Assembly (NCBI GenBank): GCA_036873755.1
Contig: JAVTVY010020554.1
Span: 19,561 to 83,560, forward strand
Reading direction: 5' to 3'
From: Hanleya hanleyi
Taxonomy: Eukaryota > Mollusca > Polyplacophora > Lepidopleurida > Hanleyidae
Length of the DNA: 64,000 bases
Within the stretch, counting starts at the first letter, position 1, and each line of letters starts with the position of its first letter. Made by a program: the position numbers and the translations under genes. The notes below the pieces were generated by a model. That model saw only the letters and a list, made by a program, of their open reading frames with translations. It had not been told where the DNA came from and searched no databases. This document shows, in pieces, positions 49,371 to 62,900 of the stretch.

Positions 49371-50257
49371 ATGTGAGTATATGTTGGACATGTGATCTTT
49401 AAATTTTATTATCACCAGACTAGCTTGAATGTTTTATGAACGCTAAATGTAGGGGGGGGGGAAATGGCAACATTGTGGCCTAACCATAACAGTTGACAGC
49501 TGGAAAAGATGTAAAAATAGATAAAAATTAGATAGAGCAGCTCAATACACTTAAACGGTATAGTTCAACCCCACCCCCAGCCCAACCGATGCCCCCTCAC
49601 ATAAGCTTCACTTTGATACCTCACTCGACCCCATCGGACCATTTTATCTAGGGACTACTTTTTCTCCGCGGAAGGTTTTTCCCGCGACCGAATCACCGCC
49701 AGACATGACCGCATCACCGCGGATGAATACATCTTTCACAGCCGCCATCTTAAACCCACCACCCACCCACCACCACAGCCGCCATCTTAAACCCACCACC
49801 CACCCACTACCACAGCCGCCATCTTAAACCCACCACCCACCCACCACCACAGCCGCCATCTTAAACCCACCACCCACCACCACCACAGCCGCCATCTTAA
49901 ACCCACCACCCACCACCACCACAGCCGCCATCTTAAACCCACCACCCACCACCACCACAGCCGCCATCTTAAACCCACCACCCACCACCACCACAGCCGC
50001 CATCTTAAACCCACCACCCACCACCACCACAGCCGCCATCTTAAACCCACCACCCACCACCACCACAGCCGCCATCTTAAACCCACCACCCACCACCACC
50101 ACAGCCGCCATCTTAAACCCACCACCCACCACCACCACACCCCATGTGACACAATACTCGCTTCTGATTGGCTGGCGCGTGTGACCTCCACGTGTCCTCC
50201 ACAAAATATGCAAATTTCTGAGGTCAATGGGGATGCAAATACTCTTATACTACTACT

Positions 50258-52624
50258 AAGCTTTGTGTAGTATTGTGTAGGTTGAACTTTCTGAACTATG
50301 GACTTTTGAAATTGTTGGATACATTGTTTGTTCTCTAAATATTGAAGCAGTGAGCCAGTTCTAAACTTCAAGGCAAGAGACATTAACAGTTTACTTTCAT
50401 TATACTTTATTTCTCAGTTATGCGTTGTATAAATAGCACAAACCTCTGATAACATCTCCAGTAATACCTTGAGTACGAGTAATGTTAAAGCATCGAACAA
50501 TCCAGCTACTCCTGACAGTAAGAACTTTAGTTTCAAGCTGGTGATCTTTTGTCTATTATGGAGAGAGGGATGTAACGATATCTGATCCTCATCCGTTTCC
50601 GCTGTTAGCAGTGATGCTTTTCATATGAGCCTGATGTATGACCTTTGCACTCTGATAGATGGCGGTAGTAAACAAGTGTGCTTTGAAACCACTTCGTTAC
50701 GTTTTGTGTCCTATATATGTTAAGAAGATACTTAACAACGTTACAGCAAGCTCCTATCTTGATTGGCTAGTCACATCACGTGCGTTTCCCGGTCTGAACA
50801 GTTTACTCTATTCGTTAAGTCAAGGTAAATGACGGAACGTTTGTGCAGTATTTAACTTGAAAATGTGAAGCTGGGTAAATGCAAGTATACCCAGACAAAC
50901 TAACATGTAATGCCCGACCTCGTACGGCTTAAATTTCCCACCAAAACAATAAAGCTACATATATTTGTCGAGTGACATGTACAGAGGGCGGGCATGTTAC
51001 GATCTGCTGGGCAGCTGGGTTCCTTGGTGAGGCGATGGATTTGAGATTCACGTGTAATCTGTCACTCACCCCGCTCGATCACTCACCCCGTTAATCAACC
51101 TAATTAACCAATTTTCAACCTCAAGGAGTACCTGTGTGTCTCAAATCAGCCGCGAGTTGGCTCCTGGCGAACTCAGTTGGCAGTGATCTCACCCGTTCTA
51201 GGGGCAATTTCGCGAGACTATTTATCCGCGTTACAGGCAATTTTGAAATATCGGTTGGGATTTGGTTCGACCGAAGAGGCCAGAGCGGAAAAAGCTAAAG
51301 TGAGATACTTACAATTTATCTATTTGTCGTTTTGCGAAGTGAAGTTTATTCGATTTTTGAAGAAAAAGGATGATAAAATCTAAGGAGCCAACTTGAGTGT
51401 CCTCCTTCTTCTTTTGTTCACGGTGTCGGCCCTCTCCAAAACAACATAATTAACCAACAACAACGGCAACGATTCCACGTGGTACCAAGCCTGTCGCCTA
51501 TTGATCTTGCGTTCATTGGTGAATAGCTCTGAACGTTTGTGACTTTCTATAACCAGTTGGTGGATGACCATAATTGCAGAGCAGATCGGTACTTTTGATC
51601 GTAATGATCTGCGTCAAATTCATTCTCAGACACGACAATAAAAATGACCACAAGATTCACATTCTTATAATAATTAGTATTATGATTGACGGAACTTATG
51701 GTTAAGAACTGTATACCATAACCCGAAATCGACTGTACTAAAAACGCAGAGTAGTTGGAAAATTAATTAAAGTACTTAAAGTACTGATGTCGGGGTTTAT
51801 TAGTCCCATATTTGTGATCATTTAAAGGAAGAAAGGTGGTGTTCGCTTTACATAGGGAATCGTCCTCAAGCTGTTCGGTTTGTAGGGTCAAACTTTCACT
51901 TTTATCAAAAGGATATGAAATGGACCATTTTGTGCAACCTACATACTGAATTATAAAACACGGAATAATGAAGGGCTGCAGATGCACGAAAGCGGATTTA
52001 TGGCGCACTAAAGTTGTTACTTCGGCTTATTTTCGTATTTTTATACAAAAATAGTACATCTTTACCCAAAACCAGTGTTAGCTATTTTGAACAACAACTA
52101 TTTCTGAAATATTCAGTCTAAATATTATTTTGGTTAAAGGTGTCATAATTTTGCAATAGGAGAAAATATCGACTGTAAATGCACGGAAAAGTGCAAAATA
52201 AGCCAATACGGCAGGCCCACTGTAAGTCTGGTTGTGTTAATCTGTGGGCCTTGATTATTCTTTATCTGATAATTCAGTATGTAGACTGTAAGAGATTATC
52301 AATTTGGCGCTTTTTAGACAAAAATTAGCCCCACCAGCTGTATGTATCATAAACGCATTGAGGACGATTCCCTATTTAAAGCGAACACCACCTTTGTGCT
52401 CTTGCAACAAAAGTTAAGTTGCATTTTATCATTTCGCACTATGATTCATAATAACCTCTGTTGTAAGGTAGCGTACCAAAGATTGAAAAATGTTCAAAAA
52501 TATACAAATTCATATTTGTAATAATATTTCATAAAGTGCCAGATTTAGTTATAGAATAACCTCAAGAATATGTGTGTAAAATTGAAGTTCTTGCATTTGA
52601 AAGATTGACTAAAAAGCTGATGGG
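50258..52624. other. Array spacer, copy 2
   Basis: Near-identical to 42723-45089, with the nested MITE at 51832-52395. Confidence 0.6.
51832..52395. mobile_element. MITE nested in the array spacer, copy 2
   Basis: Same 564-bp element as at 44297, at the same position in the unit, so it was present before the array expanded. Confidence 0.78.
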
Positions 52625-55600
52625 AGTAGTATACAGTACGCATGTAAAGTTAGTAGCCCCTCACTGCGCATGCGCAGAACTTGTTTTGACGTCAGAAGTG
52701 TGGATATGTGGGGGTGTGCGCATGCGTGATGGAAGGTGTGGTGGGAGGTGGGTACAACATGTCGGCCTGTTTTTGTGTCGTGTGTGGTGGGAGGTGGGTA
52801 CAACATGGCGGCCTGTTTTTATGTCGTGTGGTGGGAGGTGGGTCAAGATGGCGGCCTGTTTTTATGTCGTGTGGTGGGAGGTGGGTCAAGATGGCGGCCT
52901 GTTTTTATGTCGTGTGGTGGGAGGTGGGTACAAGATGGCGGATTGTGTGGATGGTGGGTGGCGGGTGCAAGATGGCGGCTATCAAAAATAGTTCCATGTA
53001 TTCATCCGCGGTGATGCGGTCTGGCAGCAATTTTGGCGGTGATTCGGTCTCGGGAAAAAGCTTCCGCGAAGAAAAAGTAGTCCCTAGATAAAATGGTCCG
53101 ATTGGGTCGAGTGAGGTATCAAAGTGAAGCTTAGGTGAAGGGGCATCTAATGGGCTGGATGTGGGGTTGAAATATCGGGATTCTGCGCATGCGCGGTGGC
53201 CGAAGGGTATGGAAATAGACGTTTTGGAGCTAGGGGAGCCCTAATGGACCAATGGGGTCGAGTGAGGTATCAAAGTGAAGCATTCGTGAGGGGGCATCTG
53301 ATGGGCTGGGTGTGGGGTTGAACTATCGGCATTCTGCGCATGCGCGGTGGGCGAAGGGTATGGAAATAGACGTTTTGGAGCTAGGGGAGCCCCTAATGGA
53401 CCAATGGGGTCGAGTGAGGTATCAAAGTGAAGCATTCGCGAGGGGGCATCTGATGGGCTGGGTGTGGGGTTGAACTATCGGCATTCTGCGCATGCGCGGT
53501 GGCCCAAGGTTATGGAAATAGCCGTGTTGGAGCTAGGGGAGCCACTAATGGTCCAGTGGAGTTGTATGAGGTATCAAAGTGAAGCATTCGTGAAGGGGCA
53601 TCTAATGGGTTGGGTGTGGGGTTGAAATATCGGCCTTCTGCGCATGCGCGGTGGCCGAAGGGTATGAAAATAGACGTTTTTGAGCTAGGGGAGCCCCTAG
53701 TGGACCGATGGGGTCGAGTGAGGTATCAATGTGAAGCATTCATGAAGGGGCATCTGATGGACTGGGTGTGGGGTTGAAATAGTGGCATTCTGCGCATGCG
53801 CGGTGGCCCAAGGGTATGCAAATAGCCGTGTTGGAGCTAGGGGAGCTACTAATGGTCCAATGGGGTCGAGTGAGGTATCAAAGTGAAGCCTAGGTGAAGA
53901 GGCATTCAGGCAATAGGGTGGGTGCATGTAACATTTTTCCTGAAAAAAAAAACGGAAAACGGACTTTATCGAAAAAACCTGGGAAAATGCCTATATGGGG
54001 TATGAGGGGTATATAGGTCACCGGGCTTAACGGAGCTCGCCTGTCAATAGAGTTATCTCCCCCTAGTTCCAGGGTGGATGTATGTAAAAATTTTCCTGAA
54101 AAAATACGGAAAACGGACTTTATCCTAAATTACGGGAAAATGCCTATATGGGGTATGGGAGGTATAGGACCATCCTGGGAAACGTACTTCTATACATTTG
54201 CGGTAGGGTTGTGGGGTCTCGTTTTACTCGTCTCGTCATTTAGAACATGATAGGAAGTGTCCCCGTGCGAATCGGTGAAATTTTTGAAAAAAGTCACCGA
54301 GGCCTGGGTAGGCCCATAGGCCTATACTGCATGGCTATGCGTGTATAGGCCCTTACGGGGTGGACATGTTGGAGTCTAGGTGAGTCCCTAATGGTCCAAT
54401 GGGGTCGGTTGAGGTCTTATTTTGAAGCTCTCGTGGAGGAGCACTTGCCTACACTAATGGTTCGTCCGTGTTCAATAGTCTGCGCATGCGCAGCCTGGCC
54501 CGTAGTATAGAAAACAGGCATTTTGGGTGCTATGTAGGGGTGTGTTTGGGATAGAGATGGCTATTCACGGTTCGAATGGGTCGTGTGAGGTGTCAAAGTG
54601 AAGCTTGTGTGGGGTAGAGTCAGAATGGTGTGTTTTTGAATGAAAGTCGCGTCAATCTGCGCATGCGCAGTTGGTTGTAGTAGCGAAAGTGGCCATTTTC
54701 GGGCAGTACATGAAGGTATTTGGGGTCGAGATGGGCTATTCACGGTTCGAATGCGTCCTGCAAGGTGTCATCTTGTAGTTCTCGGGGTGTACATTCCGAT
54801 TTAAGGGGTGTCCCCGTCATCTGTGACGTCATCAGTGACGTCATCAGTACGAGTAGTAGCGAAAGGGGGCATTTTGGGTGCTATGTAGGGGTGTGTTTGG
54901 GGTAGAGATGGGCTATTCACGGTTCGAATGGGTCGTGTGAGGTGTCAAAGTGAAGCTTGTGTGGGGTAGAGTCAGAATGGTGTGTTTTTGAATGCAAGTC
55001 GCGTTAATCTACGCATGCGCAGTTGGTTGTAGTAAGTAAAGTGGCCATTTTGGGGCAGTACATGAAGGTATTTGGGGTCGAGATGGGCTATTCACGGTTC
55101 GAATGCGTCCTGGAAGGTGTCATCTTGTAGTTCTCGGGGTGTACATTCCGATTTGAGGGATGTTCGCGTCATCTGTGACGTCAAAGGCAGCAACCGAATT
55201 AGCAATGTAAGCCTGAACAATTATATTTTCATCCCTTGAAGACTGTCGAATTATCCACACCACCCCAAATTTATAAGCCGATATTCTATTCTGTGAAAGC
55301 TGGATGTGATGAAAACGCACTGAGTCACACGTGCACTCGCAACAATTCGCAACAGTGTAATGAAATGTGTTCATTATTTAGGCGCTCATTTTCTACGACC
55401 TATACAGCCAACGTGGTTTATTAATATGCACACACATATGTTTTTCTTATAGTTCATTGGCTGAACACCCTCTGTTTTTGCCACACCCACGTGGGAGGGA
55501 GAAATTCATCTACCGTCACACCCCAGAAACAGAAAACCGCTGGGGTGTCGACACCATGACACCAGGAAGAGCCAGGAAACATGTGTGTGTGTGCCGTTGG

Positions 55601-57541
55601 CCGAAATCATTAGCTTGATAGTTTAGTGTTTTCATTTCATTCATGTGGTAAACTGAAGACCGGATTTATACCGATGGAAATATCTGTGAATTTCGAAAAA
55701 TTCCGTGACAAGCCAAGAAACAGAAAACCGCTGGGATGTCGACACCAAACCAGGGAGCATGTGTGTGCCGCTGACCAAAATCATTAGCTTCATAGTTTAG
55801 TGCGTTCATTTCATCCATGTGGTATACTGAACACCGGATTTACCGATGGAAATATCTGTGAATTTCGAAAAAATATATATGGAATGAGATTCGTGGTGAT
55901 ACCCATATTTTTTTAGGATACGAATGCATCGTGATGAAGGCTTCATGGTGTGTTATACCCACCTAGGAAAAAAACAGCCCCCAGATATGCATCAAACGCC
56001 CGGGAGTATGGAATATAGGTATACATCTGGACTAAACTCTTTTATCAGGTAAGCTAGACTTTAGTACTATACTTGCGTTGAAACCCATGCAGACAACCTA
56101 TTCAAATTTCAATGCATTGGCAACATAGCGTCGCACGAAATATACGCGCCCCTGTTGACCAGGATTTTTTTATACTCCCACAACAACAGACAATTTGAAG
56201 ACAATTTTCTAGCGGGGTGTTTTCTTGAACATAATTGCTGTAATATACTCTTCTTTTTGTGGACGCTAAATATAGGGGAGAAAATGGCAACATTGTGACC
56301 AAACCATAACAGTTGACAGCTGTAAAAATAGATACCGTGGCATAAAATGAGAGAGAAATTTCAATCTGCCAATTTTCGAGATGAAAATTTTTTCTTGACG
56401 AAATAGAAATGAACGCGAATCTATATTCTACAAAACATTTTTTCTTGACGAAATAGAAATGAACGCGAATCTATATTCTACAAAACACTAGAAAATATTA
56501 GCGTAGGTGAATTTTTTTAGACTCATTTTAGACTGTTTTGTGCTTTCATCGAAAGTGAAAACACATCTCGAAAAGTGTGTAGCAGTGTCGATATAAATCT
56601 TCAACCTAGATGTAAAAATAGATACCGTGGCATAAATTAGAGAGAGCATTTCAGTACACCTCAAAAAAATGAAACCTGGACGGGTATCCTTCATCTCGAG
56701 GGGTCGCAAGTTCGATTCTTGCTTTCATTATGTGAGTATATGTTGGACATGTGATCTTTAAATTTTATTATCACCAGACTAGCTTGAATGTTTTATGAAC
56801 GCTAAATGTAGGGGGGGGGGAAATGGCAACATTGTGGCCTAACCATAACAGTTGACAGCTGGAAAAGATGTAAAAATAGATAAAAATTAGATAGAGCAGC
56901 TCAATACACTTAAACGGTATAGTTCAACCCCACCCCCAGCCCAACCGATGCCCCCTCACATAAGCTTCACTTTGATACCTCACTCGACCCCATCGGACCA
57001 TTTTATCTAGGGACTTTTTCTCCGCGGAAGGTTTTTCCCGCGACCGAATCACCGCCAGACATGACCGCATCACCGCGGATGAATACATCTTTCACAGCCG
57101 CCATCTTAAACCCACCACCCACCCACCACCACAGCCGCCATCTTAAACCCACCACCCACCCACTACCACAGCCGCCATCTTAAACCCACCACCCACCCAC
57201 CACCACAGCCGCCATCTTAAACCCACCACCCACCACCACCACAGCCGCCATCTTAAACCCACCACCCACCACCACCACAGCCGCCATCTTAAACCCACCA
57301 CCCACCACCACCACAGCCGCCATCTTAAACCCACCACCCACCACCACCACAGCCGCCATCTTAAACCCACCACCCACCACCACCACAGCCGCCATCTTAA
57401 ACCCACCACCCACCACCACCACACCCCATGTGACACAATACTCGCTTCTGATTGGCTGGCGCGTGTGACCTCCACGTGTCCTCCACAAAATATGCAAATT
57501 TCTGAGGTCAATGGGGATGCAAATACTCTTATACTACTACT
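52625..57541. mobile_element. Gene-less Polinton-end derivative, copy B2, 4.92 kb
   Basis: Same structure as 45090-50257. It is shorter because of fewer minisatellite units near 57.1-57.4 kb and one rather than two copies of the 165-bp module near 54.2 kb. Confidence 0.65.
56668..56729 (+). repeat. tRNA-like fold (B-box), copy in array unit 3
   Basis: Same sequence as at 49309. Confidence 0.4.
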
Positions 57542-59908
57542 AAGCTTTGTGTAGTATTGTGTAGGTTGAACTTTCTGAACTATGGACTTTTGAAATTGTT
57601 GGATACATTGTTTGTTCTCTAAATATTGAAGCAGTGAGCCAGTTCTAAACTTCAAGGCAAGAGACATTAACAGTTTACTTTCATTATACTTTATTTCTCA
57701 GTTATGCGTTGTATAAATAGCACAAACCTCTGATAACATCTCCAGTAATACCTTGAGTACGAGTAATGTTAAAGCATCGAACAATCCAGCTACTCCTGAC
57801 AGTAAGAACTTTAGTTTCAAGCTGGTGATCTTTTGTCTATTATGGAGAGAGGGATGTAACGATATCTGATCCTCATCCGTTTCCGCTGTTAGCAGTGATG
57901 CTTTTCATATGAGCCTGATGTATGACCTTTGCACTCTGATAGATGGCGGTAGTAAACAAGTGTGCTTTGAAACCACTTCGTTACGTTTTGTGTCCTATAT
58001 ATGTTAAGAAGATACTTAACAACGTTACAGCAAGCTCCTATCTTGATTGGCTAGTCACATCACGTGCGTTTCCCGGTCTGAACAGTTTACTCTATTCGTT
58101 AAGTCAAGGTAAATGACGGAACGTTTGTGCAGTATTTAACTTGAAAATGTGAAGCTGGGTAAATGCAAGTATACCCAGACAAACTAACATGTAATGCCCG
58201 ACCTCGTACGGCTTAAATTTCCCACCAAAACAATAAAGCTACATATATTTGTCGAGTGACATGTACAGAGGGCGGGCATGTTACGATCTGCTGGGCAGCT
58301 GGGTTCCTTGGTGAGGCGATGGATTTGAGATTCACGTGTAATCTGTCACTCACCCCGCTCGATCACTCACCCCGTTAATCAACCTAATTAACCAATTTTC
58401 AACCTCAAGGAGTACCTGTGTGTCTCAAATCAGCCGCGAGTTGGCTCCTGGCGAACTCAGTTGGCAGTGATCTCACCCGTTCTAGGGGCAATTTCGCGAG
58501 ACTATTTATCCGCGTTACAGGCAATTTTGAAATATCGGTTGGGATTTGGTTCGACCGAAGAGGCCAGAGCGGAAAAAGCTAAAGTGAGATACTTACAATT
58601 TATCTATTTGTCGTTTTGCGAAGTGAAGTTTATTCGATTTTTGAAGAAAAAGGATGATAAAATCTAAGGAGCCAACTTGAGTGTCCTCCTTCTTCTTTTG
58701 TTCACGGTGTCGGCCCTCTCCAAAACAACATAATTAACCAACAACAACGGCAACGATTCCACGTGGTACCAAGCCTGTCGCCTATTGATCTTGCGTTCAT
58801 TGGTGAATAGCTCTGAACGTTTGTGACTTTCTATAACCAGTTGGTGGATGACCATAATTGCAGAGCAGATCGGTACTTTTGATCGTAATGATCTGCGTCA
58901 AATTCATTCTCAGACACGACAATAAAAATGACCACAAGATTCACATTCTTATAATAATTAGTATTATGATTGACGGAACTTATGGTTAAGAACTGTATAC
59001 CATAACCCGAAATCGACTGTACTAAAAACGCAGAGTAGTTGGAAAATTAATTAAAGTACTTAAAGTACTGATGTCGGGGTTTATTAGTCCCATATTTGTG
59101 ATCATTTAAAGGAAGAAAGGTGGTGTTCGCTTTACATAGGGAATCGTCCTCAAGCTGTTCGGTTTGTAGGGTCAAACTTTCACTTTTATCAAAAGGATAT
59201 GAAATGGACCATTTTGTGCAACCTACATACTGAATTATAAAACACGGAATAATGAAGGGCTGCAGATGCACGAAAGCGGATTTATGGCGCACTAAAGTTG
59301 TTACTTCGGCTTATTTTCGTATTTTTATACAAAAATAGTACATCTTTACCCAAAACCAGTGTTAGCTATTTTGAACAACAACTATTTCTGAAATATTCAG
59401 TCTAAATATTATTTTGGTTAAAGGTGTCATAATTTTGCAATAGGAGAAAATATCGACTGTAAATGCACGGAAAAGTGCAAAATAAGCCAATACGGCAGGC
59501 CCACTGTAAGTCTGGTTGTGTTAATCTGTGGGCCTTGATTATTCTTTATCTGATAATTCAGTATGTAGACTGTAAGAGATTATCAATTTGGCGCTTTTTA
59601 GACAAAAATTAGCCCCACCAGCTGTATGTATCATAAACGCATTGAGGACGATTCCCTATTTAAAGCGAACACCACCTTTGTGCTCTTGCAACAAAAGTTA
59701 AGTTGCATTTTATCATTTCGCACTATGATTCATAATAACCTCTGTTGTAAGGTAGCGTACCAAAGATTGAAAAATGTTCAAAAATATACAAATTCATATT
59801 TGTAATAATATTTCATAAAGTGCCAGATTTAGTTATAGAATAACCTCAAGAATATGTGTGTAAAATTGAAGTTCTTGCATTTGAAAGATTGACTAAAAAG
59901 CTGATGGG
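57542..59908. other. Array spacer, copy 3
   Basis: Near-identical to the earlier spacers, with the nested MITE at 59116-59679. Confidence 0.6.
59116..59679. mobile_element. MITE nested in the array spacer, copy 3
   Basis: Third copy of the 564-bp element, at the same position in the unit. Confidence 0.78.
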
Positions 59909-62900
59909 AGTAGTATACAGTACGCATGTAAAGTTAGTAGCCCCTCACTGCGCATGCGCAGAACTTGTTTTGACGTCAGAAGTGTGGATATGTGGGGGTG
60001 TGCGCATGCGTGATGGAAGGTGTGGTGGGAGGTGGGTACAACATGTCGGCCTGTTTTTGTGTCGTGTGTGGTGGGAGGTGGGTACAACATGGCGGCCTGT
60101 TTTTATGTCGTGTGGTGGGAGGTGGGTCAAGATGGCGGCCTGTTTTTATGTCGTGTGGTGGGAGGTGGGTCAAGATGGCGGCCTGTTTTTATGTCGTGTG
60201 GTGGGAGGTGGGTACAAGATGGCGGATTGTGTGGATGGTGGGTGGCGGGTGCAAGATGGCGGCTATCAAAAATAGTTCCATGTATTCATCCGCGGTGATG
60301 CGGTCTGGCAGCAATTTTGGCGGTGATTCGGTCTCGGGAAAAAGCTTCCGCGAAGAAAAAGTAGTCCCTAGATAAAATGGTCCGATTGGGTCGAGTGAGG
60401 TATCAAAGTGAAGCTTAGGTGAAGGGGCATCTAATGGGCTGGATGTGGGGTTGAAATATCGGCATTCTGCGCATGCGCGGTGGCCGAAGGGTATGGAAAT
60501 AGACGTTTTGGAGCTAGGGGAGCCATAATGGACCAATGGGGTCGAGTGAGGTATCAAAGTGAAGCATTCGTGAGGGGGCATCTGATGGGCTGGGTGTGGG
60601 GTTGAACTATCGGCATTCTGCGCATGCGCGGTGGGCGAAGGGTATGGAAATAGACGTTTTGGAGCTAGGGGAGCCCCTAATGGACCAATGGGGTCGAGTG
60701 AGGTATCAAAGTGAAGCATTCGTGAGGGGGCATCTGATGGGCTGGGTGTGGTGTTGAACTATCGGCATTCTGCGCATGCGCGGTGGCCCAAGGGTATGGA
60801 AATAGCCGTGTTGGAGCTAGGGGAGCCACTAATGGTCCAGTGGAGTTGTATGAGGTATCAAAGTGAAGCATTCGTGAAGGGGCATCTAATGGGTTGGGTG
60901 TGGGGTTGAAATATCGGCCTTCTGCGCATGCGCGGAGGCCGAAGGGTATGAAAATAGACGTTTTTGAGCTAGGGGAGCCCCTAGTGGACCGATGGGGTCG
61001 AGTGAGGTATCAATGTGAAGCATTCATGAAGGGGCATCTGATGGACTGGGTGTGGGGTTGAAATAGTGGCATTCTGCGCATGCGCGGTGGCCCAAGGGTA
61101 TGCAAATAGCCGTGTTGGAGCTAGGGGAGCTACTAATGGTCCAATGGGGTCGAGTGAGGTATCAAAGTGAAGCCTAGGTGAAGAGGCATTCAGGCAATAG
61201 GGTGGGTGCATGTAAAAATTTTCCTGAAAAAAAAAACGGAAAACGGACTTTATCGAAAAACCTGGGAAAATGCCTATATGGGGTATGAGGGGTATATAGG
61301 TCACCGGGCTTAACGGAGCTCGGCTGTCAATAGAGTTATCTCCCCCTAGTTCCAGGGTGGATGTATGTAAAAATTTTCCTGAAAAAATACGGAAAACGGA
61401 CTTTATCCTAAATTACGGGAAAATGCCTATATGGGGTATGGGAGGTATAGGACCATCCTGGCAAACGTACTTCTATACATTTGCGGTAGGGTTGTGGGGT
61501 CTCGTTTTACTCGTCTCGTCATTTAGAACATGATAGGAAGTGTCCCCGTGCGAATCGGTGAAATTTTTGAAAAAAGTCACCGAGCCCCATATAGTTCCAT
61601 ACTGGGGTATAGCATCAATGTTTGTCCCCCTGGGAAACGTACTTCTATACATTTGCGGTAGGGTTGTGGGGTCTCGTTTTACTCGTCTCGTCATTTAGAA
61701 CACGATAGGAAGTGTTGCGGAGCGAATCGGTGAAATTTTTGAAAAAGTCACCGAGGCCTGGGTAGGCCCATAGGCCTATACTGCATGGCTATGCGTGTAT
61801 AGGCCCATACGGGGTGGACATGTTGGAGTCTAGGTGAGTCCCTAATGGTCCAATGGGGTCGGTTGAGGTCTTATTTTGAAGCTCTCGTGGAGGAGCACTT
61901 GCCTACACTAATGGTTCGTCCGTGTTCAATAGTCTGCGCATGCGCAGCCTGGCCCGTAGTATAGAAAACAGGCATTTTGGGTGCTATGTAGGGGTGTGTT
62001 TGGGATAGAGATGGGCTATTCACGGTTCGAATGGGTCGTGGAAGGTGTCAAAGTGAAGCTTGTGTGGGGTAGAGTCAGAATGGTGTGTTTTTGAATGAAA
62101 GTCGCGTCAATCTGCGCATGCGCAGTTGGTTGTAGTAGCGAAAGTGGCCATTTTCGGGCAGTACATGAAGGTATTTGGGGTCGAGATGGGCTATTCACGG
62201 TTCGAATGCGTCCTGCAAGGTGTCATCTTGTAGTTCTCGGGGTGTACATTCCGATTTAAGGGGTGTCCCCGTCATCTGTGACGTCATCAGTGACGTCATC
62301 AGTACGAGTAGTAGCGAAAGGGGGCATTTTGGGTGCTATGTAGGGTGTGTTTGGGGTAGAGATGGGCTATTCACGGTTCGAATGGGTCGTGTGAGGTGTC
62401 AAAGTTAAGCTTGTGTGGGGTAGAGTCAGAATGGTGTGTTTTTGAATGCAAGTCGCGTTAATCTGCGCATGCGCAGTTGGTTGTAGTAAGTAAAGTGGCC
62501 ATTTTGGGGAGTACATGAAGGTATTTGGGGTCGAGATGGGCTATTCACGGTTCGAATGCGTCCTGGAAGGTGTCATCTTGTAGTTCTCGGGGTGTACATT
62601 CCGAGTTGAGGGATGTTCGCGTCATCTGTGACGTCAAAGGCAGCAACCGAATTAGCAATGTAAGCCTGAACAATTATATTTTCATCCCTTGAAGACTGTC
62701 GAATTATCCACACCACCCCAAATTTATAAGCCGATATTCTATTCTGTGAAAGCTGGATGTGATGAAAACGCACTGAGTCACACGTGCACTCGCAACAATT
62801 CGCAACAGTGTAATGAAATGTGTTCATTATTTAGGCGCTCATTTTCTACGACCTATACAGCCAACGTGGTTTATTAATATGCACACACATATGTTTTTCT

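Larger units (their letters stand above)
45090..50257. mobile_element. Gene-less Polinton-end derivative, copy B1, 5.17 kb
   Basis: Begins AGTAGTATAC, like the left end of the coding element, and ends ATACTACTACT, like its right end. Its right 2.44 kb is nearly identical to 40.22-42.72 kb. Its left part is a diverged version of the left end: a minisatellite with ATGGCGGC (45.19-45.45 kb), the TTCATCCGCGGTGATGCGGT block, and NRF1-bearing units of about 150 bp. There are no integrase or capsid genes. This is the expected form of a non-autonomous deletion derivative; mobility is inferred. Confidence 0.65.
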
